A stretch of 64,000 nt of DNA. Origin: Deltaproteobacteria bacterium (GTDB lineage Bacteria; Myxococcota; Kuafuiibacteriia; Kuafuiibacteriales; Kuafuiibacteriaceae). Made by a program: the position numbers and the translations under genes. The stretch is from the NCBI GenBank assembly GCA_020632995.1, contig JACKEN010000010.1, positions 62,001 through 126,000 of the forward strand, given 5' to 3'. The notes beneath the pieces are model-generated. The model ran no database searches. It had not been told where the DNA came from and saw only the letters and a list, made by a program, of their open reading frames with translations. Shown here in pieces: positions 20,607 to 31,046 of the stretch (positions are counted from its first letter, which is position 1; each line of letters begins with the position of its first letter).

Positions 20607-21682
20607 GCCAGCGCGGGGTTGCGGTGGAGGCGCCGCCGCAGCTCGGCCATGGGCTGCTCCACCCAGCGGTAGGCGAGCGCGGCGTAGCCCACCGCGAGCG
20701 CCCCACCCCCCGCCCACAACAGCGGCGGATCGGTGATCCCGAGCGAGGTCTCGAGGGCGGAGATGGCCACGTGGTGGATGAGGTAGATGGAGTACGAGTA
20801 CAGGCCGAGCACCCGGGCCGAGGTCCAGTTGAGCGGCCGATGCCAGGGGAGCTCGGGCATGTGCACCGCGTAGTAGAACAGGGGGATCATCGCCAGCCCC
20901 TGGAGCGTGAAGCGCAGGGTGTCGCGGAAGAGCGGGTCTCGGTAGACGAGGGTGAAGAGCAGGAGCACCAGCCCCAGGCCTTGGGCCACCACCGCCGCCC
21001 GCCGGGTGGCGGGGAGCAGGCGCTGCGCGAGGCCCTCCTCGACCATGAGGGCGAGCAGGCACCCGAACAGGATCCCATCCAGCCGGGCGTCGGTGGCGAA
21101 GGTCAGGGTGCGGCTGTCGAACCCCAGCGCCTGCCGCGCGAACACCCGCCACGCGAGGGAGGCGGCGAGGAAGCCCACCATCCACGCAAGCCGTGTTGCG
21201 GTAGACGGGCGGCGGCAGAGGAAGATGAAGAAGAGGGGGTACAGGAGGTAGAAGTGCTCCTCCACCGCGAGGGACCAAAGGACGAACTGCCCATCCACCA
21301 TCCACTGCGGCTGGGGCCCGTAGAGGTTGTAGTAGTTGCTGAAGTACATCAGCTGGGAGGCGAGGTTCGCGGGATCGAAGCCGCCCTCGACCAACCCCGC
21401 GGCGTAGAGCCCGTAGCCGGCGATGAGGGCGAGCCACAGGGGCGGCGACAGGCGCAGGATGCGCCGCAGGTAGAACGCCTTGATGTCCACCCGATCGTGC
21501 CGGCGCTGCTCGCGGTACAGGAGGGTCGAGATCAGGTAGCCGCTCAGGAAGAAGAAGACGGTGACCCCGAGGCCCCCTGGCACCACGTGCTCCAGGTTGC
21601 TGTGGGCGAGGACCACGATGCCCACCGCGAGAGCGCGGAGCCCGTCGAGGGACGGAATGTAGCCGGTGCCCGAGGTCCCCAT
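20603..21682 (-). CDS. Acyltransferase 3 family membrane protein (OafA/YrhL type)
   Basis: About 359 residues with many hydrophobic segments. The family N-terminus YIPSLDGLRALAVGIVVLAH contains the conserved SLDGLRA and catalytic His, followed by FFFLSGYLIST and FYLRRILRLSPPLWL. Such proteins move an acyl group across the inner membrane onto cell-surface glycans. The ATG at 21682 is preferred because the extra N-terminus of the longer frame (up to 21775) lacks the membrane pattern and sits before the family start. It is followed by the SGNH gene with overlap. Confidence 0.9.
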   Translation of the reverse strand: MGTSGTGYIPSLDGLRALAVGIVVLAHSNLEHVVPGGLGVTVFFFLSGYLISTLLYREQRRHDRVDIKAFYLRRILRLSPPLWLALIAGYGLYAAGLVEGGFDPANLASQLMYFSNYYNLYGPQPQWMVDGQFVLWSLAVEEHFYLLYPLFFIFLCRRPSTATRLAWMVGFLAASLAWRVFARQALGFDSRTLTFATDARLDGILFGCLLALMVEEGLAQRLLPATRRAAVVAQGLGLVLLLFTLVYRDPLFRDTLRFTLQGLAMIPLFYYAVHMPELPWHRPLNWTSARVLGLYSYSIYLIHHVAISALETSLGITDPPLLWAGGGALAVGYAALAYRWVEQPMAELRRRLHRNPALA

Positions 21683-21776
21683 GCCAGCGCTCCTGCCGAC
21701 GGCCGGAGCCGCGGCGACCCAAGGGTCATGGGCGATATGGATAACCCCAAGAACCAGGAAGCGCAAGAGGGGCACG

Positions 21777-22703
21777 TCAGCGGGCGAGGAAGAGCGCGGC
21801 GCCGATCAGCGCGAACCAGAGCAAGACGCCTTGCGCCATCGGCCGCCACCCCACCGCCTTGAGGGCCTCGCGGGACAAGCCGAGGCCGACGAGGAACAGG
21901 GCCAACACGAGGATGCGCTTGGCCGCGAGCACCGCCCATGGCTTCACCGGGGCCAGCTCCGGCACCCAGGTGAACAGGGCGGCGGCGCCGAGGAAGCCGA
22001 TGATGAAGTAGGGCCACTTGATGCCCTTGAGGCCCCCGCCCTGGCCGCGCTGGCGCCACACCGCGACCCCGATCGTGAGCGGCACGATCCACAGGGCCCG
22101 CGCGAGCTTGGTGGTGGTGGCGTACGTCGAGCGCCTCGGGGCCGTAGGCCAGGCCCGCGCCGACCACCGAGCTGGTGTCGTGGATCGCGAGGGCCGCGAA
22201 GCGCCCGAACTCCGCCTGGCCGAGGCCCAGGGCGTGGCCGAAGGGCGGGAACACCAACAGGGCGAGGCCGTTCAAGAGGAACACCACCCCGAGGGCGACC
22301 GACATCTCGTGCGCCTTGGGCTTGATGACGCTGGCCACCGCGGCGATGGCAGAGCCGCCGCAGATCGCGGTGCCGACCGAGAGCATCAGGCTTGTGTCGG
22401 CCGGCACCTTGAGCACCTTGCCGATCAGCCACCCGGTGCCGAGGGCGAGGGCGAGGCTCACCGCGGTCAGCCCCGCGCCCTCGGCCCCGACCCGAGCACC
22501 ACCGCGAGGTTCATCCCCGCGCCGAGCGCCACCACGCCGATCTGCAGCACCTTGCTCGTCCACTTCTTCCAGCGGACCGGCAGGGGCTGGCCGGAGCCGA
22601 GGGCCACCGCCACCCCGATGAGGAGCGCGGCCCAGCTCGGCACCGGGAGCACCAGGATGAGGCCTGCGCCCACCGCGATCAGGATCTCGTAGGCAGCCAC
22701 CAC
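21777..22703 (-). CDS. YeiH/UPF0324-type membrane permease (putative sulfate exporter family), frame interrupted twice
   Basis: About 309 residues after correction, near the expected length. The pieces are: VVAAYEILIAVGAGLILVLP to GMNLAVVLG; then GLTAVSLALALGTGWLIG, LSVGTAICGGSAIAAVAS, HDTSSVVGAGLAYGPEALDV; then LARALWIVPLTIGVAVW to LGLSREALKAVGW. The TAICGGSAIAA segment and HDTSSVVGA are diagnostic of YeiH proteins. Breaks: a missing base near 22493 and an extra base near 22124. Start is taken as the GTG at 22703 (22700 is possible). Transport substrate is not established. Confidence 0.78.
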
Positions 22704-22744
22704 CTCCGGGCTACCACCCGGGCGGAGGATTCGCCATCCCAAGG

Positions 22745-23284
22745 TCACCCCGCCGGACGGCGCCAGACCTCGCGCACCAGGAACAGGTAGAGGGCGGCCG
22801 GCCACCCGAAGGCCACCACCACCCGGGCCACACCGTACCAACCGGGCGCTCGCAGATCGTGGTGGGGCATGAACCACAGGTCCACGCCGAGGGCCGACAG
22901 GCCCGCCCCCACCGCGGCGAGGAGGAGGTAGGGGATCAGGGTGTAGGCCACGGCGTCGAGGGCGATGTCGAAGCCCACCTTCACCTCGCTCGGGTGCCGG
23001 ACCCGATCCATCAGGTGCAGGATCGAGGCGGCCACGACCAGGCCGAGGAGCGGGTAGAGCATCCGGTTGGCGACCAGGTTCCCGAACAGGAGGAGCCCGT
23101 CGATGACATCCACCCGGCCCAGGAGGACCGCGCGGCCGGCCCGGGTCGGGGCCACCGCGCCGGTGACCACCACCAGCCAGGGGAGGATGTCCCACAGGCG
23201 CCCTTCTCCCCGCCACAGGAACTTGCGCAAGGTACGTTGCGGCGACCGGATGACCCCACCCAGCCGCCCCAGGTGGGCGAGCAT
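22745..23284 (-). CDS. Integral membrane protein, Yip1-like
   Basis: About 179 residues with roughly five hydrophobic segments, including ILPWLVVVTGAVAP, NRMLYPLLGLVVAASILHL, YTLIPYLLLAAVGAGLSAL and VVVAFGWPAALYLFLV. The N-terminal RTLRKFLWRGE precedes the first membrane span. This topology and length recall YIP1 domain proteins, but the match is weak and no function can be assigned. It lies 4 bases downstream of the metalloprotease stop and 41 bases upstream of the YeiH-type permease on the same strand, so an operon is plausible. Confidence 0.65.
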   Translation of the reverse strand: MLAHLGRLGGVIRSPQRTLRKFLWRGEGRLWDILPWLVVVTGAVAPTRAGRAVLLGRVDVIDGLLLFGNLVANRMLYPLLGLVVAASILHLMDRVRHPSEVKVGFDIALDAVAYTLIPYLLLAAVGAGLSALGVDLWFMPHHDLRAPGWYGVARVVVAFGWPAALYLFLVREVWRRPAG

Positions 23285-23288
23285 GACC

Positions 23289-25557
23289 CTAGCCCCTGCG
23301 ACGCCGCAGGACCGCGCCCAGCCCGAGCAGGCCCACCATGAACGCCAGGCTGCCCGCCCCGCCCGCCTCGGCCGCGGTGCAGCCGCAGCCGCCGCTCCGA
23401 TCGCCGTCCGGGTTGGGGGTGGGGTCGGGATCCGGGTCGGGATCCGGATCGGGGAGCTCGCAGCCCTCGACGAAGTCCAGGATCTCGATGTCGTCGATGC
23501 CGGCCTCCACCGTGCCCATGTCGGTCTCGTCCGCGATGACGAAGCGGAAGCGCATCCGGTTGGTGGGCTCCACCGCGTCGCGGATGCGGAGCGCGGCGAG
23601 GGTCCACTCGGTGGTCCGCTCCGCGACGCGGCCGAGCTCGGCCCAGGTCGCGCCGCCGTCGTTCGAGACCTGCACCACGAGGTCGGCGCCCTCGATGTCC
23701 GGGCTCGCCCGGCTTCGAGAGGTCCGCCGCGAGGTGCCAGAAGTAGAAGGTCAGGATCGGGTCCAGGGTGCCGCCGAGCGCGAAGACCGGGCTCTCGAGG
23801 GTGGTGGCGCCGCCGTCGACGTCGTTGTCGGAGAAGAAGTTCCCGCGGGCCAGGCCGGTGTTGAAGGACAGCTTGCCGTCGCCCGGGGTGTGATCGTCTT
23901 CGGGCTGCAGCACGATGCCCAGCACCGTCACGAGCTCGGGATCACCGAACTCCCACTTGCCGCGCAGCGCGGTGTCGGTGTCGTCGGGATCCACCGTCCA
24001 GTTGGGGGCCTCGTCGAGGGGGTCGGCGCGCACCACCCGGGTGCCCACGTTCACCGAGAACTCTTCGGTGAAGATCGGGCCCTCCTTCGCGGTGAACACC
24101 GCCCGGAGCTTCACGAACTCCGCGCACGCGATGGTGCTGGAGATGGTGATGTCGAAGGCGTCGGCGAGCTCGGCCGAGCTCCCCTGGGCCACCGCGGGCA
24201 GCGTCTTGGCGTCGGTGGTGACGACGGTGACGGTGCGGCTCGCCGCCTCGAGGCGCACCGTGGCCCCCTCGGCCGTGCCGAGGCCGGTGTTCTGGACCGA
24301 CAACCTGACCTGCACCTGCTCGCCCGGCGCCGCGATGTCGTCGTTGGCGTCCGACACCGTGAACCCGGCCAGCCCGAGCACGGGCTCGGGGCACAGCTCG
24401 GTGACCTGGGTGCACATCCCGCCCCGGTCCAGCGCCGCCACGTCTCGGGGAAGTCACCTTGCACCTGCTGGAGCATGTCGAGGTGGGGCTGCCAGTCCTG
24501 CCGCGTCTCGCCCGGCGCGGTGACGAGCACGAAGGCGGCCCGGTAGTACGGGTTCACGAAACCGTAAGGCGGGTTGCGCGGCCCCATCTCGTCGAGCACC
24601 TGGCTCATCTTCACGTCGATGCGGTTGCCCCGCACGCTCGCGCCGGTGGGGATGTTGGAGAGCTTGTTGAGGGGCTCGTCGTTCAGCGTAGCCTCGGTGA
24701 GGTAGAAGAAGTCCTCGACCGTCGTCGGCCGGGATCCGGCCCATCGCGTACAGCTCGAGGGGCGAGAAGCCCATGTCGGTGCCCATGTTGGTGAAGCTGC
24801 CGTCGCCGTTGTCGACGAAGAAGTTGCCGTCGTGCACGGAGCCGTAGGCGTGGGCGAGGCGGCTCCAGTGGGCGTCGTCCCGGCCGAGGAGCGACGAGTT
24901 GCTGTTGCCGGAGGGGTCGGTGAAGAGCACGTGGAACAGCCACCGGTGGCTCAGCTCGTGCGCGATGACGCCGTGGTAGTAGCCCTCGATGGTGTTGAGG
25001 CCGTTGAAGGACCCGTTGCCCCACTGGAGCATGCTGTTCATGTTCGAGAAGCCCGACAGGCGCCCCTCGCCGGTGAGGCCGTAGCCGGCGCGGTTGTCGA
25101 AGCCCGCGATGCCGATGCCCGACACCGCGCTCTGGATGCCCTGGTAGTACGCGATGCCCTGGTGCGCCTGGTCGATGAAGGTCGTGTAGATCTGGATGGT
25201 GTCGAACACGTCCGGGTACTGCGAGAGCACCTCCTGGACGATCGCCACCTGGTTGTCCTGGGTGATGCCGAAGGCCCCCGGCCCGCCCACCGTCACCGTC
25301 CCCGCGCCGCCCTCGATGATCAGCACCTCACCCTCGCGGGTCAGGGCCTGCCGCTGCACCGCGTAGTCCGCGGGCTGGGCCACGAACTCCGGGTTGGGCG
25401 AGAAGTGCTGGTTGGTGCTGTCGTCGTGCCGGTAGCGGGCGGCGATGTCCGCCGGCGTGGGCTCGCCCGAGGGCGACGGGACCCCGCAGGCGGCGGCGCC
25501 GAGCACGGCGACCAGGGTGAGGGCGCTCTGCCGAGGGAAAGAACGGAGGTGCAGCAT
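23289..25557 (-). CDS. Secreted zinc metalloprotease-like protein with MYXO-CTERM tail, frame interrupted three times
   Basis: About 756 residues after correction. The signal peptide ends at a possible lipobox (LVAVLGAAACGVP). A domain with the zinc motif HELSHRW (VIAHELSHRWLFHV) lies at residues about 195-215 and is followed by FSPLELYAMGRIP. Next come a CARDB-like beta domain (FTVSDANDDIAAPGEQVQVR), a jelly-roll-like segment, and a D-P-D linker ending in GGCGCTAAEAGGAGSLAF, a hydrophobic segment and RRRRG: a MYXO-CTERM-type sorting signal. Breaks are near 24722, 24437 and 23705; each is corrected by one base. Only an HExxH is visible, so proteolysis is inferred; the third zinc ligand is not clear. 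Confidence 0.7.
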
Positions 25558-25772
25558 CTCGGGTCCCGGGATCCTGCCATACTCGATGCGCCAAAAGCCC
25601 CTGGATTTCGCACTCGAGCACCGGCCCCGTGATCACCCGCACACCAGCGAAGCGTCCCAGGCCGGCCACATCGGCGTTCTCCCTGTTTCACAACGACTTG
25701 CGTGCGATCACGGCGGGGTACGGGTGCCTTTCTACCGATGGCTCGGCCCGGTTCCCGGGTTAGGCTCTCGGC

Positions 25773-26414
25773 ATGCACCGCCCCCTGGCGCTGTCGCTCG
25801 CCCTCGGCCTGGGGGTGCTCGCCCCCGCTCTGCCGGCCGAAGCCACCGTGGTGAAGGCCCTCAGCCTCCGCGAGAAGGTGGACGTCGCCCCGGTGGTCAT
25901 CCACGGGGTGGTGGACCGCGTGGAGGTGGAGTGGGAGGTCCCCGGCGCTCGGATCCAGACCCTCGTCACGGTCAAGATCCTCGAGTGCATCAAGGGCGGC
26001 TTCGAGCCGGGTGATCGCCTGATCGTCCGGCGGGGTGGCGGCCAGATCGGCGACATCACCCAGACCGCGCCCGGCCTCTCGGAATACGAGCCGGGTGAAG
26101 AGGTCGTCCTGTTCCTCGAGCCCTTCGGCGCGACCTACGTGGCGATCGGCATCGGCATCGGCAAGTACGAAGTGGGCATGATGGGCAAGGAGAAGTGGGT
26201 GTCCCACGCCCCCAACGTGGCCGGGGTGACCTTCCGCGAGGGCTCGCCGCCGATCGTGGAGCCGATCCGGCCGATGACCCCCGAGCCCCTGCACAGCTTC
26301 TTGAAGACGGTGCGCTCCTACGCCCGCAAGATCCCCACCGAGCCCACCGCGATGCCGAGGAAGGGCGCGATCCTGAAGCCGCCGCCCAGCCTCCCGACCC
26401 TCCAGCAGCCCTGA
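25773..26414 (+). CDS. Hypothetical exported protein
   Basis: About 213 residues. An N-terminal signal peptide (LALSLALGLGVLAPALPAEA) is followed by a beta-rich domain: VVKALSLREKVDVAPVVIHG, VDRVEVEW, TLVTVKILECIKGGF, GDRLIVRRGGGQIG, and EEVVLFLEPFGATYVAIGIG. The pattern of strands ending in a C-terminal LHSFLKTVRSYARKI recurs in Myxococcota exported proteins as I recall, but no function is known to me. It sits 27 bases upstream of the matrixin gene on the same strand, so a shared transcript and a chaperone or inhibitor role are possible but untested. Confidence 0.6.
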   Translation: MHRPLALSLALGLGVLAPALPAEATVVKALSLREKVDVAPVVIHGVVDRVEVEWEVPGARIQTLVTVKILECIKGGFEPGDRLIVRRGGGQIGDITQTAPGLSEYEPGEEVVLFLEPFGATYVAIGIGIGKYEVGMMGKEKWVSHAPNVAGVTFREGSPPIVEPIRPMTPEPLHSFLKTVRSYARKIPTEPTAMPRKGAILKPPPSLPTLQQP

Positions 26415-26441
26415 GCTCGGCCAAGACGAGGACGCACTGAC

Positions 26442-28281
26442 ATGTCGCTCACCATCTCCGTCGCCACCGCCCTCGCCCTCTCCCAGATAGGCTGGCTCCC
26501 CACCGGCCTGCGCTGGGATCGCAGCCAGTGGCCCACCCTCCCGTACTGCATCACCACCAACGCCACGAACACCAACGTGAGCGCGGCGGGGCAGCGGCAG
26601 GCGCTCCTCAACGCGATCAACTCGTGGGTCTCGACCGGGAGCGGCGGCAGCCTGTCCTGCAGCAACTACCAGGTCTCCCCCGCCACCTACCAGTGCACGG
26701 TGGGGGTCGACGTCGGTGACCTCGAGTTCAACCTCTTCTGGACCCGGAACTGGGGCAACGGCTCCCAGGCCATCGGCGTCACCTGGAGCACCGGCAACGG
26801 GCGCTCCTGCGGTACCGTCACCGACGACACCGGCCGCACCCACAACCTGGGCTGCAAGTACGACTCGGACATCGAGTTCAACGACCGGGACTTCTTCTGG
26901 ACCAACACCGGCGCCAGCGGCACCGACATCGAGTCCATCGCGGTGCACGAGTACGGGCACTTCATCGGCCTCGACCACTGCAACGACAACAACACCTGCA
27001 GCTTCGGCACCGGGATCATGTACGCCGCCTACGCCGGCGGGGCCAACCGCGTCCTGTTCAACGACGACATCCAGGGCGGCTGCGGCCTCTACCCCGGCCA
27101 GTCCGGCGGCTTCGCGTGGCCGTGCACCCTCGACAGCCAGTGCAACTCGGGGATCTGCGCCGCGCGCACCACCGACGGCTACTGCAGCCAGACCTGCGGC
27201 ACCTGCCCCACCGGCTACATCTGCGACCTCGACCCCTCCAACAGCGGCCGCACCGTCTGCGTGCGGGACGACGGCCTGAACCGGGACGTGTGCGAGACCT
27301 GTCAGGCCGGCGCGGTGGGCGCCTGCCGCAACAACGGCATCTGCATGTCGGGGCTGCCCAACGATCGCTGCATCGAGCCCTGCAGCAACGGAGCCTGCGC
27401 CGACTCACGCTTCCAGTGCCTCACCGTGCAGTTCCAGGGCGGCGGCTCCGGGGACTACTGCTTCCCGCGCTCCAGCGACTGCGACGACCTGAACAACTTC
27501 AACGAGCTCCAGATGGGCCAGCAGTGCAACGGCAGCGTGCCTTGCGCCGGCAGCCTGACCTGCGTGGGGATCTGCACCCAGAGCTGCGACACCACCGCCT
27601 GCCCCGCCGGCTGGGGCTGCGAGGTCTTCACCAACGGCAGCTCCTACTGCCTGCCCGCGGTGAACGAGGGCTACAGCTGCGAGGGGCTCAAGTCCTGCAG
27701 CGTGGGCCCCTGCCTCACGAACCCCGCCAACAACATCGCGACCTGCTACCGGGACTGCGCGGGCAACCCGGGGGCCTGCAACAACGCCCAGAGCTGCAAC
27801 GACTACACCCTCCAGTCTGGGGGGATGGTCTCGATCTGTGAGCCCCCCGGCGTGCCCCCCAACGCGCCCGACGGCGGCGTGATCATCCCGGACTCCGGCA
27901 CCACCCCGGTCGACTCCGGCGTCCCCACCCCCGACAGCGGGGTGATGACGCCCGATGGCGGGGTAAACCCGGCAGACAGCGGGGTGACGACCCAGCCCGA
28001 CGCGGGGACCGGCGGCGGGGTCTGTGAGTGCGACGTGACCTACTCCTGCGACCGGGTCAGCGCGCGTCTCCGGCAGCGGGGAGTGCGCGTGCGATCCCGA
28101 GTGCATCTGCGCCTGCGACACCACCTTCAGCTGCGACCGGGGCTGCGAGCTCTGCGACCCCGAGTGCGGCGGCGGCGCCCTGTGCGCCTGCACCGCCACC
28201 GAGTCCCGCGCCCCCGGCCACAGCCTCCTGGCCGGCCTGGCCCTGCTCGCCCTCTGGGGCCTGCGCCGACGTCGGCCGTAG
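26442..28281 (+). CDS. Matrixin-family metalloprotease with Cys-rich repeats and MYXO-CTERM tail, frame interrupted once
   Basis: About 613 residues. After an N-terminal hydrophobic segment comes a matrixin-like catalytic domain with the extended zinc motif VHEYGHFIGLDH (HExxHxxGxxH) and a downstream GIMYAAY Met-turn. Residues about 215-470 are Cys-rich repeats (CTLDSQCNSGICAARTTDGY), then a Pro/Asp/Ser/Gly linker with DSGV units. The C-terminus lies in another frame after an indel near 28062: ECACDPECICACDTTFSC, then CACTATESRAPG, a hydrophobic stretch and LRRRRP, a MYXO-CTERM-type tail, ending at TAG 28279-28281. Secreted or surface-anchored endopeptidase activity is well supported by the motif. 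Confidence 0.88.
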
Positions 28282-28324
28282 GGCCTACGTGACGTGCAGG
28301 TGAAAGCGGGCTAGAGTCCCACCC

Positions 28325-29735
28325 GTGTCCTCGGCGGCGGAGATACCGCAGCGTGACGAGGCGCTGAAGTCCCTTGTCACACGGTTCAAGGAGGCCCCGG
28401 GGTCCGGCGCGTTCGTCGAGCTGGCCGCCGCCTTGCTGGCCAGGGGCCACGCGTCGGAGTCGCTGCGCATCGCGGAGCACGGGCTCCAGCTCGTCCCCGG
28501 CAGCGCCGACGGCCGCGTCGAGCGCGCCGCCGCCCTCGCCCTCGGCCGCCCCCGGGTGGCCTACGTGGAGCTGCTGCGGGCCCTCGCCATCCACCCCAAC
28601 CACAAGCGCGGGATGCGCCTGCTGGGCCGCGCGTTCGTGGACGCGGGGGCGCCCGGGCGCGCCGCTGCCCTGCTCGCCAAGCGCTCCGGGCGCCAGGCCG
28701 CCGCCCCCGCCGGGGGGCTTCCAGGACCGCCCCCACATCGACGAGATCCCGGTCAACCCGCCGGTGATGCCGGCGGTGCGCTCGGGGGAGGACGTCCCCG
28801 CCCTCTTCTCGGCCCTCACCAAGGACCTCGGCCTGGGCTCCGCCGCCCTCCCCCAGCGGGTGCCGCCGCGGCGGGTGGAGGTCACCCAGATCATCCGCCG
28901 CAAGGCCCTCCCCCGCCCGCCGCGCTCGGCAAGCGAGCTTGCGGAGATCGAGGGCCCGATCGTCGACACGACGCAGCCCGGGCAGATCCACGACCTCACC
29001 CTGGAGGACGAGCCGGCCGACGCGGTGGTCACCACCCGCGAGCCCGCGCCCCTGTGGAACGGGCAGCCCTCGAACCTCGCCAACTTCGCGCTCGACGACT
29101 TCGCCCTCGACGACGAGCCGCTCTTCCAGGAGCACATGCCGTTCGAGGTCCGCCCGGTGGCCGGGCCCTACAACGAGCTTTCGGACGACCTGCCGAACCT
29201 CAGCGGCGATCTCGACCAGGGCGACACGGTGGTCGACGACATCGAGGACGCCGCGGGCCCGCTCGAGCCGATCAGCACCCCGAGCGGCCCGAGCCCGATG
29301 CACCTGGGCCCGCCGCCCCTGAACTCCGGCTCGCCGCGGCCCACCACGTCCGATCTCGAGCTGCCGGCCGGCCCGCGACGGCCCGCGATGGAGGTGCCGC
29401 AGCGGAGCCCCGCGGTGAACCCCCGCGCGCCCACCGCGCTGTTGCCCCCGATGGACGGCGGGAGCCGGAGCGGGCCCGACTTCGAGGGCGTCCCCCAGGG
29501 CGCGGTGGTCGAGAAGAGCCGGCGCCGCGAGCCCGGGCTCGAGCTCGTCACCCCGAAGGTGCCGCCGGCCCGCGTGGCCATCGCGGTGGCCACCGCCCTC
29601 GCCATGCTCCTGTACGTGGTGGGGCTGGTCTGGCTGGGGAGCGATCGCCTCTCGGTCTGGCTCGACCCGGCCAAGGAAAGCGCGGCGGCCCCGCCGGCGG
29701 TTGACAGCGACGGAGCTCAGGCGCAACGGCCCTGA
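28325..29735 (+). CDS. TPR-like protein with C-terminal transmembrane segment, frame interrupted once
   Basis: About 470 residues. The N-terminal part has helical repeats (FVELAAALLARGHASESLRI, AEHGLQLVP, AYVELLRALAIHPN) consistent with TPR units. After an indel in the C/G run near 28700-28720 it continues as FQDRPHIDEIPVNPP, with a long acidic, Pro-rich middle and a single transmembrane segment near the C-terminus (VAIAVATALAMLLYVVGLVWLG). GTG start at 28325; the stop is TGA 29733-29735. It is followed closely by lysC. Scaffold or interaction role is inferred; no partner is evident. Confidence 0.65.
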
Positions 29736-29744
29736 GCGGCGTCC

Positions 29745-30959
29745 ATGCGCAACGGCAGCATCATCGTCCAGAAGTACGGCGGCTCCTCGGTCTCCACCGT
29801 GGACAAGCTCAAGCAGGTGGCGCGCCTGGTCGCCACCCGCGCCCGGGAGGGCCACCGCATGGTGGTGGTGGTGTCCGCCATGGGCGACGCCACCGACGAG
29901 CTGTTGGCCAAGGCCCAGGCGGTGGCGGGCGAGCCGGATCGACGCGAGCTCGACATGCTCCTGTCGGTGGGCGAGCGCATCTCGATGTCGCTGTTGGCGA
30001 TGGCGATCCGCGAGGAGGGCCTGGAGGCGGTGTCCCTCACCGGCAGCCAGAGCGGCATCATCACCACCGCGAGCCACGCCCAGGCCCGCATCATGGAGGT
30101 GCGGCCGTTCCGGGTCGAGGACGAGCTCGACGCGGGCCGGGTGGTGATCGTGGCCGGCTATCAGGGGGTCAGCTACAAGCGCGAGGTCACCACCTTGGGC
30201 CGGGGCGGCTCGGACACCACCGCGGTGGCCCTCGCCGCCGCGCTCTCGGCCGAGGCGTGCGAGATCTACAGCGACGTGGAGGGCGTCTTCACCGCGGATC
30301 CGCGGGTGGTGCCCGACGCAACTCCGCTTGCAGAGCTCGGCTACGCGGAGATGCAGGAGCTGGCCGAGGCGGGGGCCAAGGTGCTCAACGCCCAGGCGGT
30401 GGAGTTCGCGAAGCAGAAGAACATCGCGATCTACGCCCGCAAGACCGGGAGCGAGGGCCGGGGCACGGTGGTGCGCCTGAACGCCCCGGTGGCGCCCTCC
30501 GGGGTGCGCGGCATCGCCCACGAGCGCGCGGTGGCCACGGTGGAGGCCTCGGGCGTGAGCCTGGCCCAGGCCCGCGAGGCCCTCGACGCGATGGACGCGC
30601 TCGGCGCCACCCCGCGCCAGCTCAACCTCGCGGGCGGGTGCTTCTCGTGCGTGTTGGGGACGGAGGACCTGCACGAGCCCCGCACCCTCGAGGCGCGCCT
30701 CGAGGCGATCCTGGGGCCCGGGGTGCTCAGCACCGGCCGGGGCGCGGTCTCGCTCATCGGCGAGGGCATCACCCGTCACGCCCACGTGATGCGCGCGGCG
30801 CTGGACGCGGCGGCAGAGGTCGAGGCCGAGGTGCTCGGGGTGGCGACCTCGTCCTTCCGGATCACCCTCTTGGTACCTTCCCTCCGGGTGGAGCCCCTGA
30901 CCCGGGCGCTCCACGCCGCGGTCGGGCTGGGGCCGGTGCCCGCGCTGCCGGTGGACTGA
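29745..30959 (+). CDS. lysC: Aspartate kinase
   Basis: 404 residues, the usual length of a monofunctional aspartokinase. It phosphorylates aspartate for lysine, threonine and methionine synthesis. The N-terminal substrate-binding motif VQKYGGSSVS is followed by VVVVSAMGDATDEL, LSVGERISMSLLA, LGRGGSDTTAVALAAAL and YSDVEGVFTADPR. The C-terminal portion (about residues 260-404) forms two ACT domains for feedback control (for example VSLAQAREALDAMDALGA, GVLSTGRGAVSLIGEGI). It starts 9 bases after the upstream gene. Confidence 0.95.
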   Translation: MRNGSIIVQKYGGSSVSTVDKLKQVARLVATRAREGHRMVVVVSAMGDATDELLAKAQAVAGEPDRRELDMLLSVGERISMSLLAMAIREEGLEAVSLTGSQSGIITTASHAQARIMEVRPFRVEDELDAGRVVIVAGYQGVSYKREVTTLGRGGSDTTAVALAAALSAEACEIYSDVEGVFTADPRVVPDATPLAELGYAEMQELAEAGAKVLNAQAVEFAKQKNIAIYARKTGSEGRGTVVRLNAPVAPSGVRGIAHERAVATVEASGVSLAQAREALDAMDALGATPRQLNLAGGCFSCVLGTEDLHEPRTLEARLEAILGPGVLSTGRGAVSLIGEGITRHAHVMRAALDAAAEVEAEVLGVATSSFRITLLVPSLRVEPLTRALHAAVGLGPVPALPVD

Positions 30960-31046
30960 GTCGGCCGCGCTTCGCTTTCAAACGCTCGACACTGATTGTC
31001 GACTATAGCCTTGCTGCCGCTTTGGACCGGGGCTATGGCCCGGGGC

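Noticed and set aside
16657..20706. Long open frames on the strand opposite sbcC and others (for example 16657-20706 minus, 6840-10214 plus)
   Set aside because: They follow from very high GC content. The Pro/Arg/Gly-rich translations lack any motif, and real genes with conserved motifs occupy the opposite strand.
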